Assembly (NCBI RefSeq): GCF_002874965.1
Contig: NZ_CP025624.1
Span: forward strand, 4,650,001-4,714,000
DNA length: 64,000 nucleotides
Origin: Pseudomonas sp. NC02
GTDB lineage: Bacteria > Pseudomonadota > Gammaproteobacteria > Pseudomonadales > Pseudomonadaceae
Direction: 5' to 3'
This document shows, one piece after another, positions 18,920 to 27,209 of this stretch; position 1 is the first letter of the stretch; each line of letters starts with the position of its first letter. The position numbers were made by a program, and so were the translations under genes. Under the pieces are notes generated by a model. It saw only the letters and a program-made list of their open reading frames with translations, ran no database searches and was not told where the DNA came from.

Positions 18920-19846
18920 ATGCAAACCACCAACACTGTCCTGATGATCCGCCCGGCGCACTTCGCCTTCAACCCGGACACCGCGATCAACAACCGCTTC
19001 CAGCGCGCGCCCCTCGACCCATTGGCCGCACAGCAGAAAGCGCTGGAAGAGTTCGACGGCTACGTCGACACCCTGCGCCACCACGGCGTGGAAGTGCTGG
19101 TGGTACAAGACACCCCCGCTCCCCATACCCCGGATTCGATCTTCCCCAACAACTGGTGGAGCAGCCACGCCGACGGCAGCCTGGTGCTGTACCCGATGGA
19201 AGGCCGGAACCGACGACTGGAACGCGACAAAGGCGTGCTGCAAGTGCTGGAGCAACGCTTCGCGATCCACAACACCATCGACTTCAGCCACCTCGAACAA
19301 CAGAACATGTTCCTCGAAGGCACCGGCAGCATGGTCCTCGACCGCCAGCACCGCATCAGCTACGCCTGCCATTCCGGGCGGACCCATCAGGATGCCCTCC
19401 GCCAGTTCGCCGAACGCCTTGACTACCAGGTCTGCGTATTCCACGCCGTCGACCGCCACCACGCGCCGATCTACCACAGCAACGTAATGATGAGTGTCGG
19501 CCGCGACCTCTCCGTGGTGTGCCTGCAAGCCCTGCCCGATGACCACGAGCGCCAGGCCCTTGAACGCTCCCTGCGCGATACCGGCAAAGACATCGTCGCC
19601 CTGGACTTCGATCAGTTGGAAGCCTTCGCCGGCAACATGCTGGAAGTCCACGACCGCGACGGCCAGCCGCTGCTGGTGATGTCGGCCAGCGCCTGGGGCT
19701 CGCTCAAGCCCGCCCAGCGCCAGCACGTGGAGCGCCACACCCGGCCGGTGGTGGTGAACATCGACAACATCGAACGCATCGGCGGCGGCAGTGCCCGCTG
19801 CATGTTGGCGGAAGTACATCTGCCCGCCCGCCCCTCATTTCAATAA
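18920..19846 (+). CDS. ctlX: Arginine-deiminase-superfamily hydrolase, CtlX type
   Basis: 308 residues. The fold family is shown by NTVLMIRPAHFAFNPDT at the N-terminus, DSIFPNNW near residue 70, GTGSMVLDR near 134, and the C-terminal GGGSARCMLAE with the likely nucleophile Cys. CtlX is named for citrulline use in Francisella and is common in pseudomonads next to arginine/ornithine catabolic genes. Here it is followed after 11 bp by ornithine cyclodeaminase, which suggests a hydrolase/deiminase to ornithine to proline route. The substrate (citrulline, arginine or a methylated form) is not settled by sequence. Confidence 0.8.
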   Translation: MQTTNTVLMIRPAHFAFNPDTAINNRFQRAPLDPLAAQQKALEEFDGYVDTLRHHGVEVLVVQDTPAPHTPDSIFPNNWWSSHADGSLVLYPMEGRNRRLERDKGVLQVLEQRFAIHNTIDFSHLEQQNMFLEGTGSMVLDRQHRISYACHSGRTHQDALRQFAERLDYQVCVFHAVDRHHAPIYHSNVMMSVGRDLSVVCLQALPDDHERQALERSLRDTGKDIVALDFDQLEAFAGNMLEVHDRDGQPLLVMSASAWGSLKPAQRQHVERHTRPVVVNIDNIERIGGGSARCMLAEVHLPARPSFQ

Positions 19847-19857
19847 GGAGTCTTCCC

Positions 19858-20904
19858 ATGACCCGCTATATCGACGTCAACGACTTGAGCTACCTGGTTT
19901 CGCAAAAAGGCCTGCAAACCTGCATTACCGAGATGGCCGAGTACATCCGCGCCGACTACCTGCGCTGGCAGGACTTTGAAAAATGCGCACGCCTGGCCAA
20001 CCATTCCCCCGAGGGCGTGATCGAGCTGATGCCGGTGTCCGACGCGTCGCTGTACGCCTTCAAATACGTGAACGGCCACCCGAAAAACACTCAGAGCGGC
20101 ATGCTCACCGTCATGGCCTTCGGCGCCCTGGGTGATGTGGACACCGGCAAACCGGTGCTGCTGGCGGAAATGACCCTGACCACCGCGATCCGCACGGCCG
20201 CCACCTCGGCCCTGGTGGCGCGCTACCTGGCCCGGGACAACAGCCGCAGCATGGCGCTGATCGGCAACGGCTCCCAGAGTGAGTTCCAGGCCCTGGCCTT
20301 CCACGCGATGCTGGGCATCACTGAAATCCGCCTGTTCGACATCGACGCCAAGGCCACCGCCAAACTGGCCGCCAACCTCAAAGCCTTCCCGGCGATCAAG
20401 GTGATCCTGGCAGGCAGCGTGGCCGAAGCCGTGAAAGGCGCCGACATCGTCACCACCGTCACCGCCGACAAGGCCTACGCCACCATCCTCACGGACGAGA
20501 TGATCGAACCGGGCATGCACCTGAATGCCGTCGGTGGCGACTGCCCCGGCAAGACCGAACTGGACCGACGAATCGTCGAACGGGCCCGCGTGATTGTCGA
20601 GTACGAGCCACAAAGCCGCATCGAAGGCGAGATCCAGCACATGCCGGAGGATTCGCCAGTCACCGAGCTGTGGCAAGTGATCAACGGCCAGGCGCCAGGC
20701 CGCGAAAACGCGCGCCAGGTCACCCTGTTCGATTCGGTAGGTTTTGCCATCGAAGACTACTCCGCCCTGCGTTACGTACTGGACGTGGCCAAGGCGCTGG
20801 ACGTGGGCAGCGAACTGGAACTGGTGCCGGACCTTGCCGACCCCAAGGACCTGTTTGCCCGCCTGGCCCAAGCACCGGTGGCACAGCAGAAAAAGCGCGC
20901 CTGA
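19858..20904 (+). CDS. Ornithine cyclodeaminase
   Basis: 348 residues of the OCD/mu-crystallin family. The NAD-binding motif ALIGNGSQSEFQALAF is near residue 130, and NAVGGDCPGKTELD near 222 supplies the catalytic Asp region. The enzyme converts L-ornithine to L-proline and ammonia with bound NAD+. The gene begins 11 bases after the CtlX-type gene, with AAGGAG before its ATG. Downstream lie a polar amino-acid ABC transporter and an Lrp-type regulator that fit arginine/ornithine catabolism. The absence of pyoverdine-type context argues against a siderophore precursor role. Confidence 0.9.
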   Translation: MTRYIDVNDLSYLVSQKGLQTCITEMAEYIRADYLRWQDFEKCARLANHSPEGVIELMPVSDASLYAFKYVNGHPKNTQSGMLTVMAFGALGDVDTGKPVLLAEMTLTTAIRTAATSALVARYLARDNSRSMALIGNGSQSEFQALAFHAMLGITEIRLFDIDAKATAKLAANLKAFPAIKVILAGSVAEAVKGADIVTTVTADKAYATILTDEMIEPGMHLNAVGGDCPGKTELDRRIVERARVIVEYEPQSRIEGEIQHMPEDSPVTELWQVINGQAPGRENARQVTLFDSVGFAIEDYSALRYVLDVAKALDVGSELELVPDLADPKDLFARLAQAPVAQQKKRA

Positions 20905-20911
20905 GACCGCT

Positions 20912-20944
20912 CTGGCCTGCCGCTTTGCGTGAAAGGCAGGCCGG
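20912..20944 (+). terminator. Hairpin after ornithine cyclodeaminase gene
   Basis: CTGGCCTGCC (20912-20921) pairs with GGCAGGCCGG (20935-20944) in a 10-bp stem with a 13-base loop, 8 bases past the stop codon. It lacks a following T run on the + strand, so it is at best a weak or factor-assisted terminator. The 356-bp gap to 21,260 otherwise holds one repeat and the transporter promoter. Confidence 0.45.
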
Positions 20945-21096
20945 AAAAACCCGGTCAACAAGCCGATTCAGCGGGTGCCGCAGCCGTTTCCGCTGTGACC
21001 CGCGTTTTAACAGCACATTCCGCCCGCCGCGGCAGGGGTAAACGACACAAAAAACGCACCATCTTGAAGCATTCTCTCTGACAACAAACAGCCCAA

Positions 21097-21190
21097 TGTG
21101 GCGAGGGAGCTTGCTCCCGCTGGAGTGCGTAGCGCTCCCGGGATTTTGGGGCCGCTGCGCAGCCCAGCGGGAGCAAGCTCCCTCGCCACA
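21097..21190. repeat. Inverted repeat of a second REP-like class
   Basis: TGTGGCGAGGGAGCTTGCTC at 21097-21116 is mirrored by GAGCAAGCTCCCTCGCCACA at 21171-21190. An inner arm of CCGCTGG / CCAGCGG and GTAGCGCTCC / CGCTGCGCAG follows. This sequence differs from the main REP doublet and occurs only once in the window. It matches a GAGGGAGCTTGCTC-type family that I recall from other P. fluorescens genomes. Confidence 0.85.
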
Positions 21191-21260
21191 AAAGCCAGCT
21201 CGCCTTAGCTTTCAACTTTTCTACTGCCCTGACATCAATTACAAAATATAGGGAATACAC

Positions 21261-22040
21261 ATGACTCCGCTCCGATCACTTTTCGCTGCGCTGCTCCTGC
21301 CATTGGCCGCAACCGCTGCCCAGGCTCAGGAATGGAAAGAAATCCGCTTTGGGGTTTTCCCCGAATACCCACCGTTTGAATCCGTCGCCGCCGACGGCAG
21401 CCTGCAAGGTTTCGACATCGACCTGGGCAACGCCATCTGCGCCAAGCTGGAAGTCAAATGCGTGTGGGTCCACAACGAATTCGACGGCATGATCCCGGCC
21501 CTGCGCGCCCGCAAGTTCGACGCCATCATGTCCTCCATGGCCGTGACCCCGGCCCGCCAGAAAGTCATCGACTTCAGCGACCGGCTGTTCCTCAGCCCGA
21601 CCTCGGTGATCACCCGCAAAAGCGCCGACTTTGGCGACACCCCCGAATCCCTGAAAGGCAAACAGGTCGGCGTGCTGCAAGGCTCGCTGCAGGAAGCCTA
21701 CGCCCGTGCGCACCTGGCCAAGCTCGGCGCGCAGATCAAGGCGTACCAGTCCCAGGAACAGAACTACGCCGACCTGCAAAACGGTCGCCTCGACGCCACC
21801 CTGACCGACAAGCTTGAAGCCCAGCTCAACTTCCTGTCCAAACCTGAAGGCGCCGACTTCAAGACCGGCCCGGCCTTCAAGGACCCGACCCTGCCGCTCG
21901 ACATCGCCATGGGCCTGCGCAAGAACGACAAGGACCTGGTGGAGCTGATCAACAAAGGCATCGCCGCCGTCCAGGCCGATGGCACCTACACACAGATCCA
22001 GAAGAAATACTTCGGCGATCAGGATATCTACAACGAGTGA
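21261..22040 (+). CDS. Periplasmic binding protein of a polar amino-acid ABC transporter
   Basis: 259 residues. A Sec signal peptide of about 22 residues ends at AQAQE. The mature part is an SBP_bac_3 domain, with GVFPEYPPFE at its start, GFDIDLGNAICAKL, MSSMAVTPARQKVIDFS and KKYFGDQDIY near the end. This is the lysine/arginine/ornithine/histidine-binding group (ArgT/HisJ/AotJ). First gene of a five-gene cluster with two permeases, an ATPase and an Lrp-type regulator; a REP structure separates it from the permeases. Arginine or ornithine is the likeliest ligand given the upstream enzymes. Confidence 0.88.
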   Translation: MTPLRSLFAALLLPLAATAAQAQEWKEIRFGVFPEYPPFESVAADGSLQGFDIDLGNAICAKLEVKCVWVHNEFDGMIPALRARKFDAIMSSMAVTPARQKVIDFSDRLFLSPTSVITRKSADFGDTPESLKGKQVGVLQGSLQEAYARAHLAKLGAQIKAYQSQEQNYADLQNGRLDATLTDKLEAQLNFLSKPEGADFKTGPAFKDPTLPLDIAMGLRKNDKDLVELINKGIAAVQADGTYTQIQKKYFGDQDIYNE

Positions 22041-22047
22041 CGCCTCC

Positions 22048-22167
22048 TGTGGGAGCGAGCTTGTGTGGGAGCGGGCTTGCTCGCGAAAGCGGTGGGTCAG
22101 TCACACATGTATTGACTGAAACTCTGTCTTCGCGAGCAAGCCCGCTCCCACACAAGCTCGCTCCCAC
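22048..22167. repeat. Nested double REP hairpin inside the transporter operon
   Basis: Two REP-like units are nested on each side: an outer TGTGGGAGCGAGCTTG and an inner TGTGGGAGCGGGCTTGCTCG, mirrored at 22130-22167. It starts 7 bases after the binding-protein stop and ends 33 bases before the first permease. The position parallels the known REP element between hisJ and hisQ of enterics, where it stabilises the upstream mRNA. Confidence 0.88.
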
Positions 22168-22200
22168 CGTAAAACTCTGCGCCCCATCGAGATACTTCCC

Positions 22201-22902
22201 ATGAATGAACTCCTCAACTTGCAAGGCTTCGGCCCGCTGCTGGCCCAGGGTGCCTGGATGACGGTCAAGCTGGCGTTCCTGGCGCTGCTGCTGAGCCTGT
22301 CCCTGGGACTGCTCGCCGCCGCCGCCAAGCTCTCCAGCGTCAAGCTGCTGCGGGTTCCGGCCACGCTCTACACCACGCTGATTCGCAGCGTGCCGGACCT
22401 GGTGCTGATCCTGCTGATTTTCTACAGCCTGCAATTGTGGCTGAACGACCTGAGTGAAATGCTCGGCTGGGCCTACTTCGAAATCGACCCGTTCACCGCC
22501 GGTGTCATCACCCTCGGTTTTATCTACGGTGCGTATTTCACCGAAAACTTTCGCGGGGCGATTCTCAGCGTGCCCGCCGGCCAACTCGAAGCCGCCACCG
22601 CCTACGGCCTGAGCCGCTGGCAGCGCTTTCGCCTGGTGCTGTTCCCGCAACTGATGCGCTTTGCCCTGCCGGGCCTGGGCAACAACTGGCTGGTGTTGCT
22701 CAAGTCCACCGCGCTGGTGTCGATCATCGGCCTGTCAGACCTGGTCAAGGCCGCACAAAACGCCGGCAAGACCACCAATGACCCGCTGTACTTCCTGATC
22801 CTCGCGGGCCTGGTGTACCTGGTGATCACCACCCTCTCCAACCGCATCTTCAAACGCCTGGAACGGCGCTACAACGTGGGCATCAAGGGGATGGCGCGAT
22901 GA
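22201..22902 (+). CDS. Amino-acid ABC transporter permease, HisQ type
   Basis: 233 residues with five predicted membrane helices, and the EAA loop near residue 130 (QLEAATAYGLSRWQRFRLVLFPQ, conserved Gly). Family segments include TTLIRSVPDLVLILLIF near residue 55, typical of the QM-type permeases for polar amino acids. It ends in a 4-bp ATGA overlap with the second permease, so the two subunits are made together and probably form a heterodimeric channel. Confidence 0.9.
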   Translation: MNELLNLQGFGPLLAQGAWMTVKLAFLALLLSLSLGLLAAAAKLSSVKLLRVPATLYTTLIRSVPDLVLILLIFYSLQLWLNDLSEMLGWAYFEIDPFTAGVITLGFIYGAYFTENFRGAILSVPAGQLEAATAYGLSRWQRFRLVLFPQLMRFALPGLGNNWLVLLKSTALVSIIGLSDLVKAAQNAGKTTNDPLYFLILAGLVYLVITTLSNRIFKRLERRYNVGIKGMAR

Positions 22903-23612
22903 TCGAACTGATCCAGCAATACGGCCTGGCCTACCTGTTCACCGACGGTAACGGCTTTTCCGGGGTGGCGATGACCCTGTGGCTGTTCATTATCTCGGTG
23001 GTGCTGGGCTTCATCCTGTCGATCCCGCTGGCGATCGCGCGGGTGTCGGAACACTTCTGGATTCGCTGGCCAGTGGAGGTCTACACCTACCTGTTTCGCG
23101 GCACACCGCTGTATATCCAGTTGCTGATTTGCTACACCGGCCTCTACGGCCTGGACGTGGTGCAGGACAACGCCCTGCTCAACCAGTTTTTTCGCAATGC
23201 ACTGAACTGCACGCTGCTGGCGTTTGTACTGAACACGTGCGCCTACACCGTGGAAATCTTTGCCGGGGCGATTCGCAACATCCCCCACGGCGAGATCGAA
23301 GCCGCCAAGGCCTACGGCCTGCATGGCTGGCGCCTGAACCTGTTTGTGGTAGTGCCCGCCGCACTGCGTCGCGCACTGCCGGCCTACAGCAATGAAATGA
23401 TCCTGATGCTGCACGCCACGTCCCTGGCGTTCACCGCCACCATTGCCGACATCCTCAAGGTGGCCCGCGACGCCAACGCCGAGACGTTCCTGACGTTCCA
23501 GGCCTTCGGCATCGCTGCCCTGTTGTACATGCTGCTGTCCTTTGCACTGGTGGGCCTGTTTCGACTGGCCGAACGTCGCTGGATGCGTTTTCTTGTTCCT
23601 ACCCGAGGCTAA
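22899..23612 (+). CDS. Amino-acid ABC transporter permease, HisM type
   Basis: 237 residues, a five-helix permease. The segment EVYTYLFRGTPLYIQLLICY is near residue 60, and the EAA loop GEIEAAKAYGLHGWRLNLFVVVP is near residue 130. It overlaps the first permease gene by 4 bp (ATGA) and is followed after three bases by the ATPase gene. This is the usual HisM/ArtM partner of the HisQ-type subunit. Confidence 0.9.
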   Translation: MIELIQQYGLAYLFTDGNGFSGVAMTLWLFIISVVLGFILSIPLAIARVSEHFWIRWPVEVYTYLFRGTPLYIQLLICYTGLYGLDVVQDNALLNQFFRNALNCTLLAFVLNTCAYTVEIFAGAIRNIPHGEIEAAKAYGLHGWRLNLFVVVPAALRRALPAYSNEMILMLHATSLAFTATIADILKVARDANAETFLTFQAFGIAALLYMLLSFALVGLFRLAERRWMRFLVPTRG

Positions 23613-23615
23613 CCC

Positions 23616-24461
23616 ATGAATCAGTCCGCGCAGGCCCTGGCCGCTTATCCCACCGATGTACGCCCCGCTACCCAGCCGGTCGCCGTGGCCGAAAACGCCA
23701 ACGTCAAACTCCAGGTCGAAGGCCTGCACAAACGCTATGGCGAGCATGAGGTGCTCAAGGGCGTTTCACTGAACGCGCGCAACGGCGACGTGATCAGCCT
23801 GATCGGCGCCAGCGGCTCCGGCAAGAGCACGATGCTGCGCTGCATCAACTTCCTCGAACAGCCGGACGCCGGGGTTATCACCCTCGATGGCATCAGCATC
23901 GAAATGCAGCAAGGCCGCGCCGGCACGCGCGCGCCGCACCAGGCGCAATTGCAGAACCTGCGCACCCGCCTGGCCATGGTGTTCCAGCACTTCAACCTGT
24001 GGAGCCACATGACCGTGCTGGAAAACATCACCATGGCGCCGCGCCGGGTGCTGGGGGTGAGCGCCGCCGAGGCGGAAAAACGCGCACGCCTGTACCTCGA
24101 CAAGGTCGGCCTGCCGGGCCGGGTGGCGGACCAATACCCGGCATTCCTCTCCGGCGGCCAGCAACAGCGCGTGGCCATCGCCCGGGCCCTGGCGATGGAA
24201 CCGGAGATCATTCTGTTCGACGAACCCACTTCGGCCCTCGACCCTGAACTTGTAGGAGAAGTGCTCAAAGTCATACAGACGTTGGCGGAGGAAGGTCGTA
24301 CCATGCTCATGGTCACCCACGAAATGGGCTTTGCCCGCCAGGTGTCCAGCCAAGTGCTGTTCCTGCATCAGGGCCGCGTCGAGGAACAAGGCGGAGCCGA
24401 AATCCTCGACCAGCCGAACAGCGAACGCTTGCAGCAATTTCTTTCCAACCGATTGAAGTGA
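23616..24461 (+). CDS. Amino-acid ABC transporter ATP-binding protein, HisP type
   Basis: 281 residues. Walker [12 protein letters not shown] is near residue 68, the Q-loop is in MVFQHFNLW, the signature is [15 protein letters not shown], and Walker B is IILFDEPTSALD followed by the H-loop MVTHEMGFA. An N-terminal extension of about 30 residues precedes the ATPase fold. The insertion around EMQQGRAGTRAPHQAQLQ is typical of the HisP group for Lys/Arg/Orn/His uptake. It powers the two permeases encoded immediately upstream. Confidence 0.92.
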   Translation: MNQSAQALAAYPTDVRPATQPVAVAENANVKLQVEGLHKRYGEHEVLKGVSLNARNGDVISLIGASGSGKSTMLRCINFLEQPDAGVITLDGISIEMQQGRAGTRAPHQAQLQNLRTRLAMVFQHFNLWSHMTVLENITMAPRRVLGVSAAEAEKRARLYLDKVGLPGRVADQYPAFLSGGQQQRVAIARALAMEPEIILFDEPTSALDPELVGEVLKVIQTLAEEGRTMLMVTHEMGFARQVSSQVLFLHQGRVEEQGGAEILDQPNSERLQQFLSNRLK

Positions 24462-24473
24462 ACACCACACACC

Positions 24474-24971
24474 ATGGATACCAAGGCCACCGGACCGAAC
24501 GCCTCACCTGTGCTGGACCGCATCGATGAAGCCATCATCGACGTGTTACGGCACCAGGGACGCATCACCTACGAAAAACTCTCGTCGCTGGTGCACCTGA
24601 CGCCCAGGCCGTGCCTGGAACGGGTACGCAAGCTGGAACGACGCGGGGTCATCCGGGGTTATGGGGCGATCATCGACGTGCAGATGGTCTCGCCGGGGCT
24701 GTCACTGCTGGTGCTGGTGGCCCTCTCCAACCAGAGCGGGCGCTCGGCGCAGAAGGCGTTCGAGGCATGTGTCAAAGCCTGCCCGCAAGTGTTCGAGTGC
24801 CAGTTGATCAGCGGGCCGTTCGACTACAGCCTGCGCATGCGCTGCCGGGACATGGAGCACTACCGCGTGCTGACGGAAACCTGGCTGAACAATGATGAAT
24901 TGCACATTGACAAGTTGGTGGCGCATCCCGAGCTGGCGGTCGTAAAAAACACCGCCACCGAACTGGCCTGA
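24474..24971 (+). CDS. Lrp/AsnC-family regulator of the transporter cluster
   Basis: 165 residues. The winged helix-turn-helix covers about 15-75 (LDRIDEAIIDVLRHQGRI, then VHLTPRPCLERVRKLERRG). The C-terminal RAM ligand-binding domain has the typical SGPFDYSLRMRC strand. It begins 12 bases after the ATPase gene and is probably co-transcribed. By position it may respond to arginine, ornithine or proline and control the ctlX-ocd-transporter block; this is inference. A REP doublet follows. Confidence 0.85.
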   Translation: MDTKATGPNASPVLDRIDEAIIDVLRHQGRITYEKLSSLVHLTPRPCLERVRKLERRGVIRGYGAIIDVQMVSPGLSLLVLVALSNQSGRSAQKAFEACVKACPQVFECQLISGPFDYSLRMRCRDMEHYRVLTETWLNNDELHIDKLVAHPELAVVKNTATELA

Positions 24972-25000
24972 ATCCGCCCCTACAGGCAATAGAGATCAAA

Positions 25001-25089
25001 TGTGGGAGCGGGCTTGCTCGCGAATGTGGTGTATCAGTCGCTGGATGTGCCGCTGACACACCGCATTCGCGAGCAAGCCCGCTCCCACA
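25001..25089. repeat. REP pair between convergent genes
   Basis: Last REP doublet of the window, between the convergent Lrp-type gene and the DUF4130-type gene. No copy of this unit was found from here to 64,000. Confidence 0.88.
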
Positions 25090-25090
25090 C

Positions 25091-25924
25091 TTAACCGTGC
25101 CCGCTTGAAATTCGCTTGCCTGGACGCGCCCCAATCAGCTTCGCCTGCCCATCCCGCTGCTTGCCCGTACGCGCCTCGCTGATCAACCCCGGAATCAACT
25201 TGCCCTCCGGCAGATTCTTCCAGAACCGGCTCGGCAAATGCCCTTCCATCACCTTCGGATTCAACCGCGCCGGGTTAAAGATATGGCTGTAGTACGTCAA
25301 CCACATCGCACTGTGGGGATCCTCGACATTCTGCGCCAACGCCTGCCATTCCACCGGGCATTGCCGCTGGTGAATCAACTGCTCCCCGTCGTAATAAACC
25401 CCATCCAGGGGCGTGGCGATCATCCAGCGATGACGCCCCATGCGCCCGACAAAATGCTGGCTGGCCACCTTCAAGATATCGTGGGCCGGCTCATGCCACG
25501 CCACGTACTCCGGCAACTGCGGCCCCGCCTCTGCCGGCAATGCGATAAACCGCACAAACGCATGCAGGTGATGGGCCTCGCGCTGCACCTGCTTGATCCG
25601 CCGCTGCAATTCGCTGCCCAGCTTGTCCCCCGACATCATCGCCGTGCGGTCCCCATGGCTGACGCGCCACAGCACCTCATACAACAGGCTCCAGCGCTGT
25701 TCACCGTGATAACACGCGGCAGACTCCAGCAGCTCCAGCAGCGCCTTGGGAATCCGCGCCTGGAACGGCCCGCACTCGGCCGGGTACTGCTCGTCGGTGG
25801 CAAACAGGTCCGCCACCTCGGCCACGCCCCAACTCACGTGGCTGGGGTCGATCTGATGGCTGAGCAACCAGCGCGCCTGCTCGCGCCAGGTGCTGAACAG
25901 GTTGTCGCATTCCAGGCTGATCAT
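25091..25924 (-). CDS. DUF4130/TIGR03915-type protein, putative DNA repair partner
   Basis: 277 residues from the ATG at 25924, which overlaps the stop of the radical SAM gene by four bases (ATGA). The longer frame back to 26056 runs inside that gene and was rejected. The protein is soluble. Family-like segments are QREAHHLHAFVRF, AWHEPAHDILKVASQHFVGRMG and the C-terminal RFWKNLPEGKLIPGLI. In other bacteria this domain pairs with the same radical SAM family and is sometimes fused to UdgX-type uracil-DNA binding proteins. A role in DNA modification or repair is assumed from these links. No catalytic residue can be named with confidence. Confidence 0.8.
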   Translation of the reverse strand: MISLECDNLFSTWREQARWLLSHQIDPSHVSWGVAEVADLFATDEQYPAECGPFQARIPKALLELLESAACYHGEQRWSLLYEVLWRVSHGDRTAMMSGDKLGSELQRRIKQVQREAHHLHAFVRFIALPAEAGPQLPEYVAWHEPAHDILKVASQHFVGRMGRHRWMIATPLDGVYYDGEQLIHQRQCPVEWQALAQNVEDPHSAMWLTYYSHIFNPARLNPKVMEGHLPSRFWKNLPEGKLIPGLISEARTGKQRDGQAKLIGARPGKRISSGHG

Positions 25925-27141
25925 CCCCACAGCCCCATTTGCTGCGGCTGCGGGCGGTCGCGCAGTTGTTCGCGCAGCAGCACGCTGGTGCTTTCCGCTT
26001 GCTGCGGGTGGTAGTCGCTGGTGATGAAAAACGGCTTGGCCTTGGTCAGCACACACCGCATGCGCGCCAGGTCTTCGAAGCGGATCTTGCGCTGGCGACG
26101 CAGGTCCACCAGCCGCTGGGTGGTACGCAGGCCAATTCCGGGAATGCGCGCAATAAGCGTCGGCTCGGCCCGGTTCAAGTCCAGCGGGAACACCTCGCGG
26201 TGCTCCAGCGCCCAGGCCAGCTTGGGGTCGATATCCAGGGCCAGGTCGCCCGGCCCTTCAAACAGTTCATTGGCGCTGAACCCGTAGCTGCGCAACAGGA
26301 AATCCGCCTGGTACAAGCGGTGCTCGCGCATCAGCGGCGGCGCGGCCAGGGGCACGCTTTTCGGGCTGTTGGGGATCGGGCTGAACGCCGAGTAATACAC
26401 CCGGCGCAGTTTGAAATTGCCGTACAACGCCTCGGCGCTGTGGAGGATGATGCTGTCGTCGGTGTCATCGGCGCCGACGATCATCTGCGTGCTCTGCCCG
26501 GCCGGCGCGAAACGCGGCGCGCGGGGTTCGTTGAGCACCGTCTGCTCACCGGTATAGATGGTTTGCATGGCCTGCTTGATCGAGACGATCTGCTTCTCGG
26601 GCGCCAGGGTTTGCAGGCTCTTGTCCGTTGGCAACTCGATATTCACGCTGAGGCGATCGGCATACCGCCCCGCCTCGGCAATCAGTGCCGGGTCGGCTTC
26701 GGGAATGGTCTTGAGGTGGATGTAGCCGCGAAAGTCATGCTCTTCGCGCAGGAGTTTGGCGACCCGCACCAGCTGCTCCATGGTGTAGTCGGCCGAACGG
26801 ATGATGCCGGAGCTGAGAAACAGCCCGCTGACGCAGTTGCGCCGGTAAAAGTCGAGGGTCAGGGTCACCACCTCCTCCGGGCTGAAGCGTGCACGGGGCA
26901 CGTCGCTGGAGCGGCGGTTGACGCAGTATTGGCAATCGTAGAGGCAGAAGTTGGTCAGCAGCACCTTGAGCAACGACACGCAGCGACCGTCGGGCGTGTA
27001 GCTGTGGCAGATGCCCATGCCATCGGTGGAACCCAGCCCCGCCTTGCCTTCCGAGCTGCGCTTGGGCGCACCGCTGCTGGCGCAGGACGCGTCGTACTTG
27101 GCGGCGTCGGCGAGGATGCTGAGTTTTTCGATCAACTGCAT
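25921..27141 (-). CDS. Radical SAM protein, putative DNA modification/repair family
   Basis: 406 residues. The iron-sulfur motif CLYDCQYC (a CxxxCxxC) lies near residue 70, inside a TIM-barrel region. Further Cys occur at the N-terminus (about 19 and 45-53). The C-terminal third carries a helix-hairpin-helix-like segment (IARIPGIGLRTTQRLVDLRRQRKI, about 330-353), which would bind DNA. The pair with the DUF4130-type gene (4-bp overlap) is conserved in many bacteria. The substrate and reaction are unknown to me. I keep the first ATG, after which MQLIEKL is a family-like start. Confidence 0.85.
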   Translation of the reverse strand: MQLIEKLSILADAAKYDASCASSGAPKRSSEGKAGLGSTDGMGICHSYTPDGRCVSLLKVLLTNFCLYDCQYCVNRRSSDVPRARFSPEEVVTLTLDFYRRNCVSGLFLSSGIIRSADYTMEQLVRVAKLLREEHDFRGYIHLKTIPEADPALIAEAGRYADRLSVNIELPTDKSLQTLAPEKQIVSIKQAMQTIYTGEQTVLNEPRAPRFAPAGQSTQMIVGADDTDDSIILHSAEALYGNFKLRRVYYSAFSPIPNSPKSVPLAAPPLMREHRLYQADFLLRSYGFSANELFEGPGDLALDIDPKLAWALEHREVFPLDLNRAEPTLIARIPGIGLRTTQRLVDLRRQRKIRFEDLARMRCVLTKAKPFFITSDYHPQQAESTSVLLREQLRDRPQPQQMGLWG

Positions 27142-27209
27142 GGGGCTTCTACCGATACTGGTTTTTTGTACAGTATCAGCAGCCGCCCCCGCGGTTCAAG
27201 TGCAGCCTG

